This document shows positions 33,035-43,325 of a stretch of DNA of 64,000 bases, piece by piece. Below the pieces are notes generated by a model. It ran no database searches. It was not told the origin of the DNA and worked only from the letters and a program-made list of their open reading frames with translations. The position numbers were made by a program, and so were the translations under genes. Source of the DNA: Meconema thalassinum (lineage: Eukaryota; Arthropoda; Insecta; Orthoptera; Tettigoniidae); contig OX336389.2 of NCBI GenBank assembly GCA_946902985.2, positions 1,015,033,441-1,015,097,440 on the forward strand. Direction: 5' to 3'. Positions within the stretch are counted from its first letter, which is position 1; each line of letters starts with the position of its first letter.

Positions 33035-33395
33035 GCAAGAGTTTAGTGCTTTTCAGTCGGTCAACACGAATGTACCCAAAAGAGATGGGTTATGCCCTAA
33101 TCCTGAAATAAATTACATGAGATTAATAAAACACTAGGATGACCAGTTTCGATCGTCAAGCGATCATCATCAGATCCATTACACTTAGGCTACAAAATCT
33201 ATGTTTGAAATACAGGTGAAAATATTTACAATATGTACAATTGGTCATCCTAGTGTTTTATTAATCTCATGTAATTTATTTCAGGATTAGGGCATAACCC
33301 ATCTCTTTTGGGTACATTCGTGTTGACCGACTGAAAAGCACTAAACTCTTGTTTACTAAGGCAACACTGAAAATATGGCTTCAAACACCACAACA
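33035..33395 (-). mobile_element. foldback insertion with hammerhead core (right arm copy)
   Basis: Inverted copy of 6370-6730, with its TSD AGGAACTACCGT at 33023-33034 and 33396-33407. The inverted repeats and centre are conserved. Confidence 0.7.
33137..33177 (-). ncRNA. minimal hammerhead ribozyme motif (right arm copy)
   Basis: This is the exact inverted counterpart of 6588-6628: CTGATGA, 5-bp stem II, GAAA, CTGG, UC and stem I GGAT/ATCC are all preserved. A transcript crossing both arms would contain the ribozyme sense in one arm and antisense in the other. Confidence 0.7.
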
Positions 33396-34045
33396 AGGAA
33401 CTACCGTACTCTACTGGCCCGGTTCCTTTGCAAATGTCGCCATAGCAAATCATTTTCCAGCCCAAAATCTAGGATTTGCTTTCTGATGCCAGTGAGTTTC
33501 TTCAAATAAAATATCAAGAAAGATAGGTCATATAAAATAATCACCGACCATTTTGTAGGCCTATCTCAAAACTTTTAAGTACCGGTTACACGTGTATCTA
33601 GCATTTCAGTCATCTCCGACATTTAAGGACAGATGAGCTACTTGTTACGTTCCTTAAAACCACATCTTAAACAAAACCTAACCCATCTCAATCAGGTCCA
33701 GTATCACAGTATAACATGGTTCTAAACAGTGGCATCGAAGATTACTAAACTAAACCACTAAAAAGTGTCATACATAATATCTATAATATATATAGCAGCA
33801 AATACTTTAAAGTGATCAGTTTTATTGAATCCGTAACTGAGCAATACCATACATAACCTCCATGATCGAATTTCTTTGTCAAAAAAACATCGCTACCGAT
33901 TCATTAGATACAGTAGGCACAAGTGCAGTTTAATCATAAATTGTTGACCAAAATTACATTTCCATCGATAGTATAATTATTTTACACAGTAAAATATCAC
34001 AGAAGGCATCCTCGCCACAAATTTATTACACAGTAGCTTACATCA

Positions 34046-34346
34046 TTGTGGAAAACAATGAACCGTTACATTAAAGAAGTTTCATTCCGTGACTTAATGC
34101 AGTTTATAGATTGCTATAAATGCCAGTCTCTATCACCATTTTCATCCTGGAAAAGTTTGCGAATGAGGCTTCCAGATTGCTTTACAACGCCAAACATTAT
34201 TTACCGCGCCATATTTGATTTTAAAAAGCAGCAAAAAATTGTAAAGCAGCTTCCGGTTACATTATTACCAAGGAGAAAAAAGCTTTGGTTGTTCAGAACT
34301 GACGCATGCGCACTGGAGCAAGACCTTCCGCTCGCTAGACGCGTCT
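34046..34346 (+). other. subterminal open frame, right arm (function unknown)
   Basis: Counterpart of the frame at 5419-5719, reading MWKTMNRYIKEV and running out through the terminus. The inner copy (24455-24685) shares the first 30 residues with one change, then accumulates deletions. Domain not recognised. Confidence 0.25.
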
Positions 34347-35481
34347 ACGTTACATGCAGTTAGACATTGGATCTATCAGCACGAGTAAAAGCATGTTGGC
34401 AACAATGTCATACGTGTGCTGGTCAGAAATAATCTAAAATATGATATCTTGTTGTGCCAATTTTGGATGAAATCCATTTGTTAGTATAGAAGTTACATGT
34501 ATTTTAAAATTGGACCTATCAGCAGGCATAGAATCATGTTGGCAGCACTGACTTATATTAATTACTCCAAATTAATCTAAGATGTCAGGTGCTATACGTG
34601 TGCAAAGTATAGAGCTGTTGGCTTGCATACTTTCTTATATATTGATATTAGGGTAAAAAAATATAGACAGCATTTATTAACAGTTGGCGGCCCTGGTTGC
34701 TCTTAAGAATACTTATAGTCATATCTGTTATGTTACACATAGCACATAAGAAATTTGGTTGAAATCCAACTTATAGTATAGAAGTTACATGTATTTAAAA
34801 ATTGGTCCTATCAGCAGGCTTAGAATCATGTTGGTAGAACTGACGTAAGTTATATAAGTTACTCCAAATTAATTTAACATTTCAGGTACTATACGTGTGC
34901 ATAGTTTAAAGCTGTCGGCTTGCATACTTTCTGATATATTGGTATATGGATAAAAATAGAGAGAGCAATTATTAACAGTTGACAGCCCTGGTGGCTCTTA
35001 AGAATACACTCAGTCATATCTAGTTGAATACACATATTACATACAAAATTTGGTTGAAATCCACTTGATAGTGTAGAAGTTATATGCATTTAAAATTGGA
35101 CCTATCAGAAGGCTTAAAATTATTTTGGCAACATTGTCATGTATGGCCTCCTGGAAATTAAACTGAAATAGTATTATCTACATGTGTGCCAATTTTGGAA
35201 TAGCTCCCATGCATACCTTCCAGGATATCCAACATGGAGCTCAAATTTATAGTGCGTTTTTTCAGAAGTTGGTAGCACTGACATCATTTTCAAATATGGG
35301 CTTGAGATATGCCGGTATAGATCTTTACTCATACCAAATTTGGTTTCGATTGCTGCAACCGTTTGGGAGTTGATAGGGGGACACACACACACAGACAGAA
35401 GGACAGACAGACACACATTTTCCCGGATCGATCTCATAAGTCTACTTTTTCCTCATTTTTGCAAAATGTGAAAAGTAGGCT
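34347..35481. mobile_element. R repeat copy 1, right piece
   Basis: This resumes at ACGTTACATGCAGTTAGACATTGG exactly where 5418 broke off. It has internal degenerate repeats (TTGGACCTATCAGCAGGCTT-type blocks near 34510, 34800 and 35100; GGCAGCCCTGGTGGCTCTTAAG near 34980). A CA/CAGA microsatellite lies near 35385-35415. It ends GAAAAGTAGGCT at 35481. No coding capacity. Confidence 0.8.
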
Positions 35482-35508
35482 AACAAGAAGTTCCGTGACG
35501 AACTAAAG

Positions 35509-36628
35509 AGCCTACTTTTCTTGAAATTTAAGATGCATGCCAATGATTAATCTATATGGATCTATCTAGAATAATGACGAAATTAAGTTGGTAATATCGA
35601 AATTTCTAAAAAGTACGAAATACTGTATACCTGGCATAATGTAGCCTAATAGAGAACTACAGTTGGCAGCCCTGGTGACTGAATATATTCTTAGTTCCAT
35701 CTCTTAAGGTACAGAATTCAAAATTTGGTTGAAGTTCAATGGATAGCATGGACGTTACATGCAGTTAAACATTGGATCTAACAGCGCGCGTAAAGTCATG
35801 TTGGCAACAATGACATACATGTATTGGTCTGAAATAATCTGAAATAATATGATCTATTGTTGTGTCAATTTTGAATGAAATCCATTAGTTAGTATAGAAG
35901 TTACATGCATTTTAAAATTGGACCTATCAGCAGCTTAGAATCATGTTGGTAGCACTGACGTATATAAGTTACTCCAAATTAATATAGAATGTCAGGTACT
36001 ATACGTGTGCATAGTTTAAAGCTGTCGGCTTGTATACTTTCTGATATATGGGTATTTGGATTAATAAAAATTGAGAGCATTTATTAACAGTTGGCAGCCC
36101 TGGTGGCTCTTAAGAATACGCTCAGTCATATCTGTTTATGTACACATACCACATACGAAATTTGGTTGAAATCCAATTGATAGTGTAGAAGTTATGCATT
36201 TAAAGTTTGGACCTATCAGCAGGCTTATAATCATTTTGGCAACACTGCCATGTATGGCCTCCTGGAAATTAAACTGCAATATTATTATCTATACGTGTGC
36301 CAATTTTGAAATAGCTCCCATTCATACCTTCCAAGATATCCAACATGGAGCTCAAATTTCAATTGCGATTTTTCAGCAGTTGGTAGCACTGACATCATTT
36401 TCAAATATGGCCGTGAGATATTCAGGTATAGATCTTTACTCCTACCAAATTTTGTTTCGATTCCTGCAGACGTTTAGGAGTTGATAGGGGGGAACACACA
36501 CACAGCCAGCCAGACAGACAGACAGACAGACAGACAGAAGGACAGACAGACAGACAGACAGACATTTTCCCGGATCGATCTCATAAGTCTACTTTTTTCT
36601 CATTTTTGCAAAATGTGAAAAGTAGGCT
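35509..36628. mobile_element. R repeat copy 2 (uninterrupted, 1120 bp)
   Basis: It has AGCCTACTTTTC at 35509-35520 and its inverted complement GAAAAGTAGGCT at 36617-36628. It supplies the undisturbed sequence for the breaks in copy 1: the composite target at about 35752-35765 and the LINE target at about 35548-35560. A 27-bp sequence (35482-35508) lies between the copies and also upstream of copy 1 (1243-1269), so the unit may have been duplicated in tandem. It carries internal repeats and a (CAGA)n tract. Confidence 0.8.
36500..36565 (+). repeat. (CAGA)n microsatellite
   Basis: About 14 CAGA units with one AAGG interruption, near the right end of R copy 2. Confidence 0.9.
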
Positions 36629-37739
36629 AAAAATGAGAAATTATACGCTTTGGCTATGCTATAGCCTATTCGTTAGAACACTATCAAATAAGTTCACTAC
36701 ATACAAAACGAAAATACCGTAATCAACACGTCTTGTTAAACACACGAGCAATTCACAAGTCAGACTTTCTCCACAAAGCAGACTGACTTCACTAAGGGGA
36801 TGCAAGGCGATTACAAACTCTGGTTTCATTCGGATATAGCACGTTTCATTTGCTGGAAGAACTCTCTTCTGCGGTAGTGTGCACTGTTGGTATATTACCT
36901 ATTTGTACTGGTGCGTTTGCAACACTGTTAATGAGATGTGATACCTTTCTTAAAGGGGATCTATATATAATTGGTCCTGTTTTCAGTCTGTCCATTTATA
37001 ATATTTTCATGTTATTCCCTTGCCTTGTTCTAAACATGGCCGATCCGTGTTGGATAATCCTCAGCTTGTAACCTCCCCGTTGCTAATTAGTGGATTCTGA
37101 GAATAAGCCCTTGCTGCACTGATAAGTTCCTTAATTTTGCTACAACCCTAGTTTAAGTTGCATGTGTACAAGCTGGACGTTTGTTTTAGAAGATTGCCCT
37201 TGACGGTCTGATGTAATGGAATTCCAGACTTGAGCACGTGACGACACCACCATGCAGAACAGTACAGTCCACATCGAAGTATTGCGTGACGCGGAAGTAC
37301 ACTCTTCATTAGTTACGAACAGAATGCCATTATATTTGCCAATAACGGTATTTCAGCAGTAGCGTGAGATGGTTTTGTCCAACATCTGACCACATGGGGG
37401 CAGGTGAGAGCAGCACAAGTACTGTAGTAACTCGCCTCCAGGCTTCCATTATGATTTTTCACTCGTCTAAACCAAACGTCCGGCCTGTAGTTCGACGGGT
37501 ATCAGCTGTGGAGTTGAAATGGAGGGGCATGCGGAGAGGGGCGTAAGAGGGGGAGAGGGACATAGAACGGGGACGTGTTATCGGGTGTGCAAAAAGACAT
37601 GACGGATATGGGTGGGAGGAGGGGAGGGGAGTGTTCAGGGAGGTTTAATTATTATTTTTATCGTTGTTGTAATATGGTCGGTGAGGGTGTCAAATAAAAT
37701 ATTAGTAACAAAACAAATTTAATCGAGCTTTACGGGATC
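36629..37739. other. unclassified stretch
   Basis: I see no recognisable gene or repeat end here. The small open frames are unlike any family I know. A purine-rich patch lies at about 37525-37650. Confidence 0.4.
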
Positions 37740-38660
37740 CGAATTTTTTTGGGCTGTATTTATTTCTATGGATTCAAGAATGTTCATTAAGGTGCCTTTG
37801 TTAGTATAGTGTAAAATGTTCAAATCATTATCTATGTTTGTGAAACTATGACCCATTTCTTCCATATGGCTGAAAATTTCTTGCACTTAATGGCGTTTAA
37901 GTGTTCATGAAATCTTATGGTGAAATTGCTTCCGGTTTGGCCAACATATTTGGCTTAACAATCGTTAAAATTTAATCTGTAGATGCCTGATTTACTGAAT
38001 TTGTCTTTACTATTAATACTACTTGAATTAAAAAACAAATTTGAAAACATAATGGGTACCGTATTTAAAAACTGTTGGGCAAATTGAGCTGTTTTGTATA
38101 CCGGACTGCTTCTGAAATTTACTATGGGTCTAATGGGTACATGTTATTAATGTATTTTGGGAAGAGCCCGTAAGGTTGGGAGGCCGGGATACATGTTTAG
38201 TAAACGGTTTGCTTTCTTCTCATCTATGATGAATAATGTCTTCTTAATGATGTCATTTGCGTAGTTGTTGTGGGGTCTTTCTTAATTACTTCGAAATTGG
38301 TTTGTTGAAGAAATCATTAGACTAGTTTTATTGATGTAATCGTTCTTGTCTATTGATACTATTGTATGCCTTTGTCGGCTTTCGCTACCGTACTATTCTA
38401 GTTCGGAGTTGTCAAAATTTATATAGGGTACCAGTACCGGTAACCGAAGTTAAATTTTTGACAGGTGACGGATATTTGTGCAAATCTTGTTCGGTTTGGG
38501 GTTCCTGGTTTATGTTGTTCCTATTTTGTAAATTCTTTAGTTTGTTGTCCAGAGTTGTTATTTTTCTGGACATTTTGGTGTGAACGATTTGATTTACTAT
38601 AAATGAGTATTTGTCCCATTCCTTCTTGCTGGACAGATTGGCTCCTTATAAGTGAGTGCG
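37740..38660 (-). pseudogene. Penelope-like element: reverse-transcriptase end and GIY-YIG endonuclease
   Basis: On the minus strand, reverse-transcriptase-type blocks RLLNMYPGLPTLRALPKIH and PIRPIVNFRSSPVYKTAQF (about 38205-38050) are followed by SGIYRLNFNDC. After a stop comes AKYVGQTGSNFTIRFHEHLN (about 37975-37905). GIY, YVGQTG and the R..EH motif identify the GIY-YIG nuclease fused to reverse transcriptase in Penelope-like elements. Stops and frameshifts show a dead copy. About 40 bp beyond its upstream end lies a CCCGAAACATGTC block like that of 41981. Confidence 0.75.
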
Positions 38661-38694
38661 ATATAATCTATTGTCAATGTTATTCTTTATAATA

Positions 38695-38830
38695 AAAAGG
38701 AACCTAATTTCCCTTGAAAGGGTGCCAATATTGATAGGTCCCGAAACATGTCTCAACAGATTATATAGTGATCTGTGATAATAAAAGTATTGATCAGGAG
38801 GAATATTTCTATTTGTCATACAAATTAGGT
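38695..38830 (+). repeat. Penelope-like terminal block
   Basis: AGGGTGCCAATATTGATAGG, CCCGAAACATGTCTCAACAG and TGATCTGTGATAATAAAAG match 41988-42075 closely. It looks like a terminal repeat of the neighbouring Penelope-like fragment with a decayed hammerhead (TTGAAAG replaces CTGAAGA). Confidence 0.55.
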
Positions 38831-38899
38831 TTAGGCCTATCAATACGGAACCATGATGAACTTGCAAAGTTCTATAATTAATAAAGCAAGCCAAGTTAA

Positions 38900-39438
38900 T
38901 TTAGCAAAGAGAGCACATTAAAAGTATAAAGATATTAAGGTTAAACTAGCTAGTACAATCAAAGACATCGATTTTCTAAAAAAAATGTAGAAGTCAAAAT
39001 TTAATTCCTCAACATCTGAAAACATACCAAAAAGAAAAGGTCCATTAAACCGTTATGAGAGCAGAACGCAGGAGATAGTTAATAACAGAGTCTTTCAAAG
39101 GGAAATCAGGTTCCTGACGGAAGCTGGATCGATCATATCCAAAATCGCCTCCACTTTTGTTTCAACAAATAACTTAGGTGATCACACAAACTAGCGATTG
39201 TTTTTTGCTTTCCCTTGGACTCACCATATTGTTACAGAACAATGAACATTACATAGCATGGTCTAAAAAATGTTTAATATTCCACGATTCATAAAACATT
39301 ATTGTTATCACGCTCGAGTTTCCTACAAAGTGATTGCTCTGCACAGTATGTGCATTTTAAAGTGTTTTTAATGTGTTTTCGCCTAATATTTACCGTTTGT
39401 TAAGGTTTTTCAACAATGTTCACATATTTCATACTGTA
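38900..39438. other. unclassified stretch
   Basis: AT-rich, with no open frame of note and no repeat end that I recognise. It ends in the left TSD (ATACTGTA) of the hAT element. Confidence 0.4.
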
Positions 39439-39750
39439 CAGGGCCGTAGATAATATTTGTGACTGGGGGTGGGTCGGTCCTTTCACCACCGAATTCTTGT
39501 GCGCCTGGAATATTAAAACTTCTTCTTTTTTTTTTTGGTACAGGTTATCCAAAGCCTCCATTGGCGTCACAGGTTCCGAACGATGAATTGACAGAAGGGC
39601 TAATCCGTTCAGTCTTGTCTGTAAAGATACCAGGAATGACTTACAAGTGAAATAGATAGGCCTATAGTACTATCAAAGATTGAAATTTATTTTTGTAACG
39701 TATAATAATAATTAATATTACCGGTATATTAAATATGAAGACTGTTTAAT

Positions 39751-40291
39751 TTAAAACTCAGCAATTCTTCTAGGTTTGTGCCATGTTTTGTGTGGGGTTT
39801 CGCCTATGACAACAAGCTGGCTCATCGGCGGGCTCTCGGTGTCCCCGCCCGAACCCCCACTGGAGTAACGAACTGCGTGCTACCTCCCTTTGTATGCAGT
39901 GCAACTGCACCACTTGACTGTGAGAACTAAAAGCTCAAGCAGCCTTAACCTCCCTATGAAGGCTTCCAAAAAGATGGTATATTGGCTTTCACGGCCAGTG
40001 AATTAAAACTCAGCAATTCTACTAGGTTTGTGCCATGTTTTGTGTGGGGTTTCGCCTAGGACACCAAGCTGGCTCATCGGCGGGCTCTTGGTGTCCCCCC
40101 CCGGACCCCCACTGGAGTAACGAACTGCGCGCTACCTCGTTATGTATGCAGTGCAACTGCACCACTTGACTGCGAGAACCAAAAGCTCAAGCAGCCTTAA
40201 CCTCCCTATGAAGGCTTCCAAAAAGATGGTATATTGGCTTTTACGGCCAGTGAATTAAAACTCTGCAATTCTTCTAGGTTTGTGCCGTGTT
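39751..40291 (+). repeat. 252-bp tandem repeat inside the hAT element
   Basis: Units start TTAAAACTCAGCAATTCTTC at 39751 and 40003, and a third, truncated unit starts at 40255. The two full units are very similar. A further partial copy lies at 44798-44830, outside this element and next to the Tc1 insertion. So the unit is a dispersed repeat that also expands in tandem. Confidence 0.9.
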
Positions 40292-41335
40292 GAGCAGTCA
40301 CTGTCTTTGCCACTGATATCTGCTGTTTCATCAAGCAATACAGAGAAAAATTTGGCTTTGTTCACTTTTGTAACCATTTTGTTTAGAAGTACTGTACCAC
40401 ATGATTCAATTATCTCATTTTTTTACTGTTGGACTAGTAAACTTATCTCTTTTTCCTGGACCTTCTAAAGCTTCTCTTAATTCAGTGTCCGCATTAGCAC
40501 GGTACCTTAATATAGCACGAAAGTTTCCATGATTGTAATCTGGCTCTTGTGCACCTTTGAGCTTCCCATAATCTTTACTGCCTCTTAATGCAAGCTCTTG
40601 CCTTCCACACAACAGAATAGTTTCAATTATAGGCATTAACTTCTTTCTGTTCTCAGCCACTTGTATGAATTTCTCAGAATCCAGCTGGATTTTAAGAGAC
40701 TTTTCAGGTTTTCCTCTCACAGACAAAAGCCAATCTGCATCTTGAACACAGTTTTGATGGAACTGATGAGAGGAATGTTTATCAAATAATTCCACTGCTT
40801 TCTTCCAGTTGCTAAATTTCTTTTTACATAAAGCTCCAAGAGGCTGTGAGTTTATTCCAGCTCCCAATTAGAAAACGTCACACAGTACTTACAGTAAGTC
40901 CCAGCTTCGACAGCAGAATAAGCTATCCACTTCCATCTCGACAGCCACTTACGCTGAAATCTGAGATTTCGCCCCTTTTCTTGGAAAATTCTTGAAACTG
41001 GATACGTGTCACTTTCATGTGGCACCCCAAGATCATTTATAATTTGCAATCTTTCATCATCACTTATGTCACTTTTGTTCACAAAACAACAGACATCATT
41101 TGCAGGCGAGTTGAAGAGCTACTTATGGAGCTACGAATGTCCTGTGAGTTAGTTAGAGCGACCTTAGGCCCATAATTAGAGTTAGGACTGGATGGTAGCA
41201 CTAGCACATTCACAACTGAATTTTCAATTCCTGGTGTTGATTTTCGTCGTCGTGTTTTGATGCTTTACTGCTGAAAAATGATGAAATTGAAGTTTGCGAT
41301 GGTCTTTTATTGGCCATAGACTTCATTGGAGAATG
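40285..41335 (-). pseudogene. hAT transposase N-terminal part (TTF zinc finger, DUF4371 type)
   Basis: On the minus strand the protein begins near 41327 with MKSMANKRPSQTSISSFF. It breaks frame, continues as NKSDISDDERLQIINDLG, then TYCKYCVTF and KFSNWKKAVELFDKHSSHQFH (TTF-type zinc finger). Next come NHGNFRAILRYRANAD and finally FFSVLLDETADIS, the start of the RNase H-like catalytic region. At about 40291 it runs into the tandem repeat, so most of the catalytic domain and the dimerisation region are missing. At least three frame breaks are present. Confidence 0.75.
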
Positions 41336-41976
41336 AAATAATGAATGTAGAGGTTATAAAAACTAAAAAAATCGCAAGACAATATAAACTTTTACTTGCC
41401 CGAACACAACGAACATATAAATAAAACCTCAACTTGTACAATCGATATTCATACATTGATATCAATATTATCGCTTTAGACTACATAACATTTTGGTGTT
41501 ACCAATATAAAAAAGAAAATAGTGATCTAGGCTATAATAAAGGGAACTTAGTCAATGCCTACTAACTTATGTTTCACAAGGTCTTGAAACGCTCGCTATT
41601 TCTGGTGTGAGAAAGAAAAAGGTCCACTTGGTTCTAGAATGAGGCGAGAGTACGTGAACAGCTCAACTCAAATTTATCACTGCCTGATAGAATAGAAAAG
41701 ACTCTGATTAATGGTAGAAGGGACTCGTCAATTCAAGTAATATCCGCTAAATACACGATGTTCTTGTTGTGTTCTGACATTACTGAAAAATTTCATAATA
41801 TTTTGGTATAGCTCTCAATTCAAAACTGTTACTTGCTAGTAGTACCGGGTCCCCCCCATATCTACGCCTCTGATACTGTATATATCATGCACCTTGTTTC
41901 TCATCATTCCATCACCACTATCATTCCATAGGTTTTTTTAAGTGTTTATTTTGTCCATTTTCTGATGTCTTTTGTT

Positions 41977-42110
41977 CACGCTGAAGAAGGGTGCACATAG
42001 TGATAGATCCCGAAACATGTCCCAACAGACTATACAGGGATCTGTGATAATAAAAGCATTGATCAGGCGGAATATTTATATTAGTCACACAAATTTCCTA
42101 GGTATGGAAT
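41977..42110 (+). repeat. Penelope-like terminal block with hammerhead-like core
   Basis: CTGAAGA (41981-41987), a loose GGG/CCC stem, GAAA (42012-42015), CATG, UC and CCC follow hammerhead order. The flank is shared with 38695-38830. Stem I is poor, so activity is doubtful. Confidence 0.45.
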
Positions 42111-42149
42111 TCCTTTCAAAGGGTAGATATTATTGTTAGTCAGTTACCC

Positions 42150-43310
42150 AAGAGATTTTCATTCCATAGGCCTACTTATCTGGTTTTGATGCCATATATT
42201 GACATAAAGAAAGCCTCCGTGGCTTAGGCGGCAGCACGCCGGCCTCTCACCACTGGGTCTGTGGTTCAAATCCTGGCCACTCCATGTGAGATCAGTGCTG
42301 GACAAAACGGAGGCAGACAGGTTTTTCTCCGGGTACTCCGGTTTTCCCTGTCAAAAATTTCATTCCAGCAACACTCTCCACTATCATTTCATTTGTCATT
42401 CATTTAATCATTGCCCCAGAGGAGTGCGTCAGGCCTCGGCAGCCGGCACAGTTCATATCCTCGCCGCTAGATGGGGGCTTCATTCATTCCATTCCTGACC
42501 CGGTCGGAGACTGGAAACAGGCTGTGGATTTTTCATTTTCATATTGACGTAAAGAACAATGTCCTCTGAATGGTACCAATTGTTCATCTACCGGTAACGT
42601 GTTATTTGTACCTGGAAGGAAATACTTAGTGAGATTTTTCAAGACTGCTTCCCACACATCTCGAATCGGCGAATGTTTATCTTTCTCACGACGAGCACTT
42701 CTGGTTGATTTATCATCAAATCGGAGAAAAACTAACAGCTCCTTGAATTGTTCTCTGCTCATGGTAGCACGGAAAATAGAAGGGCCGTATATGGGGCTCT
42801 ATAATGATGACACAGTCTCATGATGAGATTTCAAGTAACCCGCTGTTATGAAGAGTCCAATGAAGACACCGATTTCTACTTGATCACACTCTCTCCATGA
42901 TGAATTTTTATTTTTCAGTCTGTAAACATTCTCAGCTTCCTGATTGGTAAATATTACTATGTCCTTTAGAATGCTTGTTGTAATGAAGAGTTCAAAACTG
43001 TCCTTCGGATTGCCTACTTTTTTCTATGGTGGAAGAACCACCTTATTTGTTGTTGCCTTTATTATATTACGAGCTCTAGTCTTTGATGTAGAAGGTGGAC
43101 ATATTTGCCACTCAAAGTGGTTCCTACCTCTGTAGTATGTATCATCCTGCGATGTCGTATCTTCAGTTTCACTTTCATTTTTGCTTGCGACATCACTGTG
43201 TTCACTGGCTATGGCAACATGATCTTCTTCATCTGACTCATTGGGATTATAATCTTCATCATCACTGTCTGATAGTAGGCCTACACACTCATTTATTTGT
43301 ACTACTACTG
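42150..43310 (-). pseudogene. piggyBac-type transposase relic split by a SINE
   Basis: Minus strand: an acidic N-terminus (LLSDSDDEDYNPNESDEED, about 43290), then PPSTSKTRARNI, a frame-broken middle, and MSREQFKELLVFLRFDDKST (42762) with RREKDKHSPIRDVWE and LPVDEQLVPFRGHC. The last is the typical second block of the DDE domain of piggyBac transposases. After the SINE the frame appears to continue as WHQNQ/YMASKPDK near 42180. The C-terminal domain is absent. Function lost. Confidence 0.75.
42212..42540 (+). mobile_element. tRNA-derived SINE with 16-bp TSD
   Basis: A 329-bp SINE has box A TGGCTTAGGCGG, box B GGTTCAAATCC (42263-42273) and a body with TTCTCCGGGTACTCCGGTTT. The TSD, ATATTGACATAAAGAA at 42196-42211 and 42541-42556, differs at one base (A/G). 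It splits a piggyBac transposase relic. Confidence 0.9.
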
Positions 43311-43325
43311 ACTGCAAACAATCTA

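Larger units (their letters stand above)
5419..34346. mobile_element. 28.9-kb composite DNA transposon with 9.6-kb inverted arms
   Basis: The two ends are inverted copies (AGACGCGTCTAACGAGCGG and the complement of AGACGCGTCTAGCGAGCGG). They are flanked by a 9-bp TSD, ACGTTACAT, at 5410-5418 and 34347-34355, and the R copy at 35.7 kb shows the unoccupied target. Arms 5419-15033 and 24731-34346 are inverted copies of almost equal length. In the 224-codon LINE frame shared by the arms I see only two amino-acid differences. The centre (15034-24730) ends in a third, diverged terminus. I see no transposase for the element, so it must be moved in trans. A 9-bp TSD with very long terminal inverted repeats fits Mutator-like elements, or less likely Merlin or P-like families. 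Superfamily is not resolved. Confidence 0.85.
24731..34346 (-). repeat. right inverted arm of the composite
   Basis: This is the inverted near-copy of 5419-15033. Differences include scattered substitutions, a 12-bp duplication beside the CCACGTGG motif near 31230 and a 12-bp deletion near 26755. The two arms are therefore not a trivial read-through artefact. The arm's inner edge (24731) directly follows a complete element terminus ending at 24730. Confidence 0.9.
39439..41872 (-). mobile_element. hAT transposon, decayed, with 8-bp TSD
   Basis: The ends are CAGGGCCGTAGATA and the complement of TATCTACGCCTCTG, i.e. inverted CAG(A/G)G(C/G)CGTAGATA. They are flanked by a perfect 8-bp TSD ATACTGTA (39431-39438 and 41873-41880), the hAT hallmark. 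It contains the N-terminal part of a transposase on the minus strand and a 252-bp tandem repeat in place of the C-terminal part. It is non-autonomous in its present form. Confidence 0.85.

Noticed and set aside
5419..34346. Assembly artefact (a read joined to its own reverse complement)
   Set aside because: The arms are not identical (substitutions plus two 12-bp indels). The spacer is 9.7 kb and the outer ends carry a matching 9-bp TSD with a known empty site. An artefact would not produce these, although spanning reads are still the decisive test.
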